Made by a program: the position numbers and the translations under genes. Below the pieces are notes generated by a model. That model was not told the origin of the DNA, searched no databases, and worked only from the letters and a program-made list of their open reading frames with translations. From NCBI GenBank assembly GCA_964580725.1, contig CAZOLV010000014.1, positions 3,438 through 67,437 of the forward strand: a stretch of DNA of 64,000 nt. The letters run 5' to 3'. Below are positions 61,031-64,000 of the stretch, one piece after another (position 1 is the stretch's first letter; the number at the start of each line of letters is the position of its first letter). Origin of the DNA: Amarolinea sp964580725. Its GTDB lineage: Bacteria > Chloroflexota > Anaerolineae > SSC4 > Amarolineaceae.

Positions 61031-62956
61031 GTGTCTACCGAAATTGTCGCCAAGCGGGCGCTGCTCATCGGTATTGGCAGCTACCCCCATCTTCCGCCGC
61101 AGCGCCAGCTACGCGGGCCGGCGCCCGATGTGCAGGCGCTGGCCGCCCTGCTCACCAGCCGCTACGGTTTCCAAAGCGCGACGCTGTTGACCGATGGGCA
61201 GGCCACGCGCGACGGTATCTTGAAGGCGTTTGCTGATTTCGAGGCCGAGGTCAATCCGGGCGACCTGGTTCTGATCCACTACAGCGGGCACGGCTCGCGC
61301 ACCCCCGATGTGCATGGCGACGATGCGAGCGGGTGGGATTCGACCTGGGTGCCGCACGATGGGCGCGACCCGGAAGGTCTCGTCCGTGATCTTCTCGACG
61401 CTGAAGTCAACCACTTCTTCGACCGGCTGCTCCACGAACGTCATGCCGCTGATCTGATCCTCTTTTTCGACAGTTGTCACTCCACCGGTATGACGCGCAT
61501 AGACATGCCAGACCCCTATCCCAAGCGGGGGCGCAGCCTGGAGCCGCCGCCCGCCGCGGCGCGCCTGACCGAAACTGCCGCCGCAGACGCCGCATCTCCG
61601 CCCCCCACCTGGCAGCCGACCGGCCATGAACATGTCGCTTTCTTTGCCTGTCAAAATGATGAAACCGCCTATGAGGTGACTCTGGCCGCTGACACGGTGC
61701 ATGGGGCGCTGACCGAGGCGCTGCTGGCCGCCTTGCGCAGCGGCGAGATGCGCAGTTACCGCGATGTGTGGGAAAGCGTGCTGTTGCAAGTGGGCAAGAC
61801 CTCGCCAAGCCAGCGCCCGCAGGTCGAAGGTCATCTCGACCGGACGTTGTTCGGGCTGGAGCCGGTGGAGCAGATGTTCTATGCGCCTGTGCTCGGCGTC
61901 ACACCGCGGGGCCTGGTGCAGTTGGGCGCCGGCAGCGCCCTGGGGCTGGAAGAGGGAGACCGCCTGCGCCTGGCGCCGCCGGGGACGCGACGCCTGAGCC
62001 AGGCGGGGGTTGGTACGCTGGTGGAGATCGCCGCCGGCGGCCTGGAACCGCACCGCGCCCTGGCCACGGTCGTCAGCGGCACGGGTGGCCAGGCCGGGCA
62101 GTGGGCCTTTCTGGAGACGATTGCCCCGACGCGGCATCTGACCGTGAATGTGCAGCCGGCGGCCGGCAACGAGCGCCTGATCACCAAACTGAAAGAGCAG
62201 CCGGCTCTGCGCCTGTTGGAGACCGGGGCCGAAGCAGAAGCAGAAGTCACGATCGTTGTGGAGGACGGCCATGTGCATCTACGCGATTCGCACGGCCAGC
62301 CGCTGCTGCCACCCGTGCTGCAGCGGGGATTCACCTGGTCAGCGGCGGTCGTTGCCGCGGCAACGAAGCTGGCCTGGCGACGCATCATCCTGCGCCTGGC
62401 GAATCCCGGCAGCGCTCTGGCCGGGGCGCTGCGCCTGACGGTCGAGCAGTTGCATGCGGCGGGCCATTACGAGCCGCTGGCGCCGAGTAGCCAGCAACAG
62501 TGGCGTCTGACCGCCGGCGCGACGCTGCGGCTGTCGTTCGACAACGTTGGCCCGGCCGATCTGTTTGCGGCTGTTCTGACTGTGGAAACCGGCGCCGACC
62601 CTGTGCAGCTTTGGCCGCCGGGTGCGGGTGCGGCGCTGACCGTGGCGCCGGGCAAACGGATCGTTGCGCCCCTGGCCGCGCCGCGGGCGCCGCTGGTCGT
62701 CAAAGCCATTGCGGCGACGCGTCCGATCCCAACCGATCTGCTCTTGCAGCCGGCGACGCGCCGTACGTCGGAGACCCCGATGAATGCGTTGGCCCACGTC
62801 TTGCTGGAAAAGCAGCACATCCCCCTGCCCGCTGCGCCGGCTGACCACGATGCGGCGAGCGACGCCGGGCGCACGCGCATCGTCTCGCAACCAACCAGCC
62901 GTGAAAAACCGGACGACTGGTTCACCTACCAGGCGCTGCTGACGCCGACGCCCTGA
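61031..62956 (+). CDS. Caspase-like peptidase (C14 family) with C-terminal beta domain
   Basis: 641 residues from a GTG start at 61031, preceded by GGGAGGAG. The p20-like domain (residues 1-~250) has KRALLIGIGSYPHL, catalytic His87 in HYSGHGSRTPD and Cys149 in FFDSCHSTGMTR, and a later FFACQNDETAYE. Both catalytic residues are present, as in prokaryotic metacaspases/orthocaspases that cut after basic residues. The remaining ~390 residues include a region with LGLEEGDRLRLAPPGTRRLS and a C-terminal beta domain (LRLSFDNVGPADLFAAVLTV .. QLWPPGAGAALTVAPGKR) resembling DUF4384. No signal peptide, so cytosolic. It follows the amylase gene by 59 bases; no functional link is evident. Confidence 0.9.
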   Translation: MSTEIVAKRALLIGIGSYPHLPPQRQLRGPAPDVQALAALLTSRYGFQSATLLTDGQATRDGILKAFADFEAEVNPGDLVLIHYSGHGSRTPDVHGDDASGWDSTWVPHDGRDPEGLVRDLLDAEVNHFFDRLLHERHAADLILFFDSCHSTGMTRIDMPDPYPKRGRSLEPPPAAARLTETAAADAASPPPTWQPTGHEHVAFFACQNDETAYEVTLAADTVHGALTEALLAALRSGEMRSYRDVWESVLLQVGKTSPSQRPQVEGHLDRTLFGLEPVEQMFYAPVLGVTPRGLVQLGAGSALGLEEGDRLRLAPPGTRRLSQAGVGTLVEIAAGGLEPHRALATVVSGTGGQAGQWAFLETIAPTRHLTVNVQPAAGNERLITKLKEQPALRLLETGAEAEAEVTIVVEDGHVHLRDSHGQPLLPPVLQRGFTWSAAVVAAATKLAWRRIILRLANPGSALAGALRLTVEQLHAAGHYEPLAPSSQQQWRLTAGATLRLSFDNVGPADLFAAVLTVETGADPVQLWPPGAGAALTVAPGKRIVAPLAAPRAPLVVKAIAATRPIPTDLLLQPATRRTSETPMNALAHVLLEKQHIPLPAAPADHDAASDAGRTRIVSQPTSREKPDDWFTYQALLTPTP

Positions 62957-62970
62957 GCCACGGCCGCGGT

Positions 62971-63354
62971 TCAGGGCGTCGAATCACCGCGCAGGCGGTC
63001 AATGTAACGGAAGATCGTCTTGCGGCGGGCGTTGTGCCAGCCGGGGCTGAGCGGCATCTTTTCGCGTCCCTGGATGAGACGATAGAGGGCATCCTGCAAG
63101 CGCCCGCGCTCCGTCTCGGGGCCAACGGTGCTCGCCTCGCCAGGCGCCACCTCTGCCATCTCGACGATGTCCGCCGGAATGGCCAGGCGGGCCGGCTCGG
63201 CGGTGGCGTCGAGCAGCGCACGTTGTGTGCTGACGATGGGCGTCTTCAGATTGAACAGGCGAATCGGCAAATCATCGAACTCCCCCCGCGCCGCCGCCTC
63301 CCGAATCGCCCGTTCCACCGGCGACTCCCACTCTTCCTCCACCACCACCTCCAT
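62971..63354 (-). CDS. Small protein with a DUF1992/DnaJ-C28-like motif
   Basis: 127 residues from ATG 63354 (MEVVVEEEWESPVERAIREA), or up to 136 from 63381, where the first codons are encoded by the 10-bp repeat. VERAIREAAARGEFDDLP resembles the conserved helix of DUF1992 proteins. The C-terminal ~45 residues are basic (MPLSPGWHNARRKTIFRYID). No membrane segment or signal. It lies downstream of a 10-bp tandem repeat array that may affect its expression and is convergent with the caspase-like gene (14 bases apart). Confidence 0.65.
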   Translation of the reverse strand: MEVVVEEEWESPVERAIREAAARGEFDDLPIRLFNLKTPIVSTQRALLDATAEPARLAIPADIVEMAEVAPGEASTVGPETERGRLQDALYRLIQGREKMPLSPGWHNARRKTIFRYIDRLRGDSTP

Positions 63355-63360
63355 TATCTT

Positions 63361-63430
63361 CCTATCTTCACATATCTTCACATATCTTCACATATCTTCA
63401 CATATCTTCACATATCTTCACATATCTTCA
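63361..63430. repeat. 10-bp tandem repeat, CATATCTTCA, about seven copies
   Basis: Six perfect CATATCTTCA units after one imperfect (CCTATCTTCA). It lies immediately upstream of, and partly overlaps, the possible starts of the DUF1992-like gene on the - strand. Confidence 0.93.
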
Positions 63431-63477
63431 CACCGTACCGTTTCATCTGACTCTCCTGCCTCCCTCGACGCCAACCG

Positions 63478-63820
63478 TCAGGAGCACAGCAAGAACGACT
63501 GTTTGGGCTGTACGATCGTATCCACTGGCAGGAAAAGCCCGACGGTCGGATCATACTACCGGGCGTTGTAACTGTAAAAATACAACCCACCCGCCACCTC
63601 GTCCAGCACCTGCCCGGTGAAGCGGCGCTGCGTCGGCGTCGCACCGAAGCTGTAGCGATTTTCCCCCAGGGCTTGTAACGCAGCTCCGCCATGCGCGCAC
63701 CCGCCTCGTTCGCCGTGATGCTGGTCGAACCCAGGCCTGCCCTGAGCTTGCCGAAGGGTAAACTCCGACCAGACTGTAGGTCACGCCGCCCACGGTGCGC
63801 CCGGTCATGTTGCCGTTGCA
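63478..63820 (-). pseudogene. Decayed C-terminal part of an Rhs/YD-repeat protein
   Basis: Reading on the - strand from 63820: CNGNMTGRTVGGVTYSLVGV, an Rhs repeat; then a palindromic repeat insertion (63740-63758); then AELRYKPWG, a frameshift, and ENRYSFGATPTQRRFTGQVL, DEVAGGLYFYSYNAR, stop, YDPTVGLFLPVDTIVQP. This is the Rhs core ending GLYFYxARYYDP, with the first Tyr codon of YYDP turned into TAG. Two frame lesions and a stop show that it is not functional. Its toxin tip and upstream repeats are absent. Confidence 0.85.
63740..63758. repeat. CCCTGAGCTTGCCGAAGGG palindromic repeat
   Basis: Inverse-orientation copy of the CCCTTCG..AGCTCAGGG-type repeat seen at 17841. Here it interrupts the Rhs pseudogene. 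Confidence 0.7.
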
Positions 63821-63842
63821 GAACGGAAGCAGCCACGAATGA

Positions 63843-64000
63843 CACGAATTCCAGGGCCCTTTCGTTTCGATTCGTGCAATTCGTGGCAAGAATCCGACCA
63901 GATTTCCCTGCCACGAATTTCACTAATTTGCACGAATTCCAGGATCCTTTCGTTTCGATTCGTGCAATTCGTGGCAAGAATCCGACCAGATTTCCCTGCC
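63843..64000. repeat. Direct repeats with 88-bp period running off the window
   Basis: Two 70-base copies, 63843-63912 and 63931-64000, differ at two positions and are separated by 18 bases of the same CACGAATT character. They contain ATTCGTGCAATTCGTGGC, a motif found in dispersed intergenic repeats of several phyla. The array probably continues beyond the window. No gene was recognised in 63821-64000. Confidence 0.9.

Noticed and set aside
63361..63430. Possible CRISPR array
   Set aside because: Units are only 10 bp, contiguous and without spacers; no cas genes nearby.
1..64000. tRNA or rRNA genes
   Set aside because: Scanning the non-coding gaps revealed no cloverleaf or rRNA-like stretch; most gaps are under 300 bases and filled by repeats or promoters. 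Not a substitute for a covariance-model search.

Overview
This is high-GC bacterial chromosome with one 100-N scaffold gap (21882-21981), so it probably comes from a metagenome-assembled or draft genome. Gene content and style suggest a Chloroflexota (Anaerolineae/Caldilineae/Ardenticatenia-like) bacterium: secreted proteins with long TPT-rich linkers behind a lipobox or single membrane helix, three tandem LytR-CpsA-Psr proteins, Rpn/PD-(D/E)XK proteins with QGLEQGLEQ tails, and many short palindromic intergenic repeats. The taxonomy is inferred from protein style and was not tested by phylogeny. No rRNA, tRNA or CRISPR array was recognised.

Layout. 1-3.3 kb: end of a secreted dockerin-like protein (+) converging on formate-tetrahydrofolate ligase (-) across a shared terminator. 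3.5-12.9 kb: a seven-gene chemosensory operon (-), in transcription order REC-histidine kinase, CheW, CheR-TPR, CheW, MCP, CheA-REC, CheB. It resembles Pseudomonas Wsp in parts but has no diguanylate cyclase in the window. 13-19.7 kb: methyltransferase, cinA, then three overlapping LCP glycopolymer-ligase genes and a small unknown gene (+). 19.7-25.3 kb (-): DMT exporter, membrane protein, acyl-CoA thioesterase, an interrupted repeat array, glycosyltransferase, GtrA-like protein and an O-antigen ligase/polymerase-like protein. The last three and the LCP genes fit cell-surface polysaccharide assembly. 25.5-29.8 kb (+): DsbA-VKOR disulfide pair, a truncated Rpn-like gene, and an MTA/SAH-deaminase-like amidohydrolase fused to a CYTH domain. 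29.8-38.1 kb (-): beta-propeller-like protein, MTA phosphorylase, a gene graveyard with a 24-bp perfect hairpin, an acyl-CoA dehydrogenase/thiolase operon with a promoter-palindrome signal, and a tungsten aldehyde:ferredoxin oxidoreductase. 38.2-43.1 kb (-): ECF sigma factor, anti-sigma factor with a cysteine-rich extracytoplasmic segment, and a propeller-like lipoprotein.

43.3-48.0 kb (-): ruvB, queA, a tyrosine recombinase lacking its nucleophile, purine nucleoside phosphorylase and a membrane protein. 48.2-52.5 kb (+): DksA-like protein, upp, dCMP deaminase, a lipoprotein esterase with a starch-binding-like module, and a homocysteine methyltransferase-like protein. 52.6-54.0 kb (-): class IV aminotransferase and a phosphoribosyltransferase. 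54.1-63.0 kb (+): sugar-binding lipoprotein, a 1751-residue amylase/pullulanase with a perfect 518-bp internal duplication, and a caspase-like protein. 63.0-64.0 kb: a DUF1992-like gene, a 10-bp microsatellite, a decayed Rhs gene and 88-bp-period direct repeats.

Themes: nucleotide and methylthioadenosine salvage (mtnP, PNP, upp, dCMP deaminase, amidohydrolase-CYTH), extracellular alpha-glucan use (solute-binding protein, amylase, esterase with a shared module), surface glycopolymer assembly, and one complete chemosensory array with an atypical first gene.
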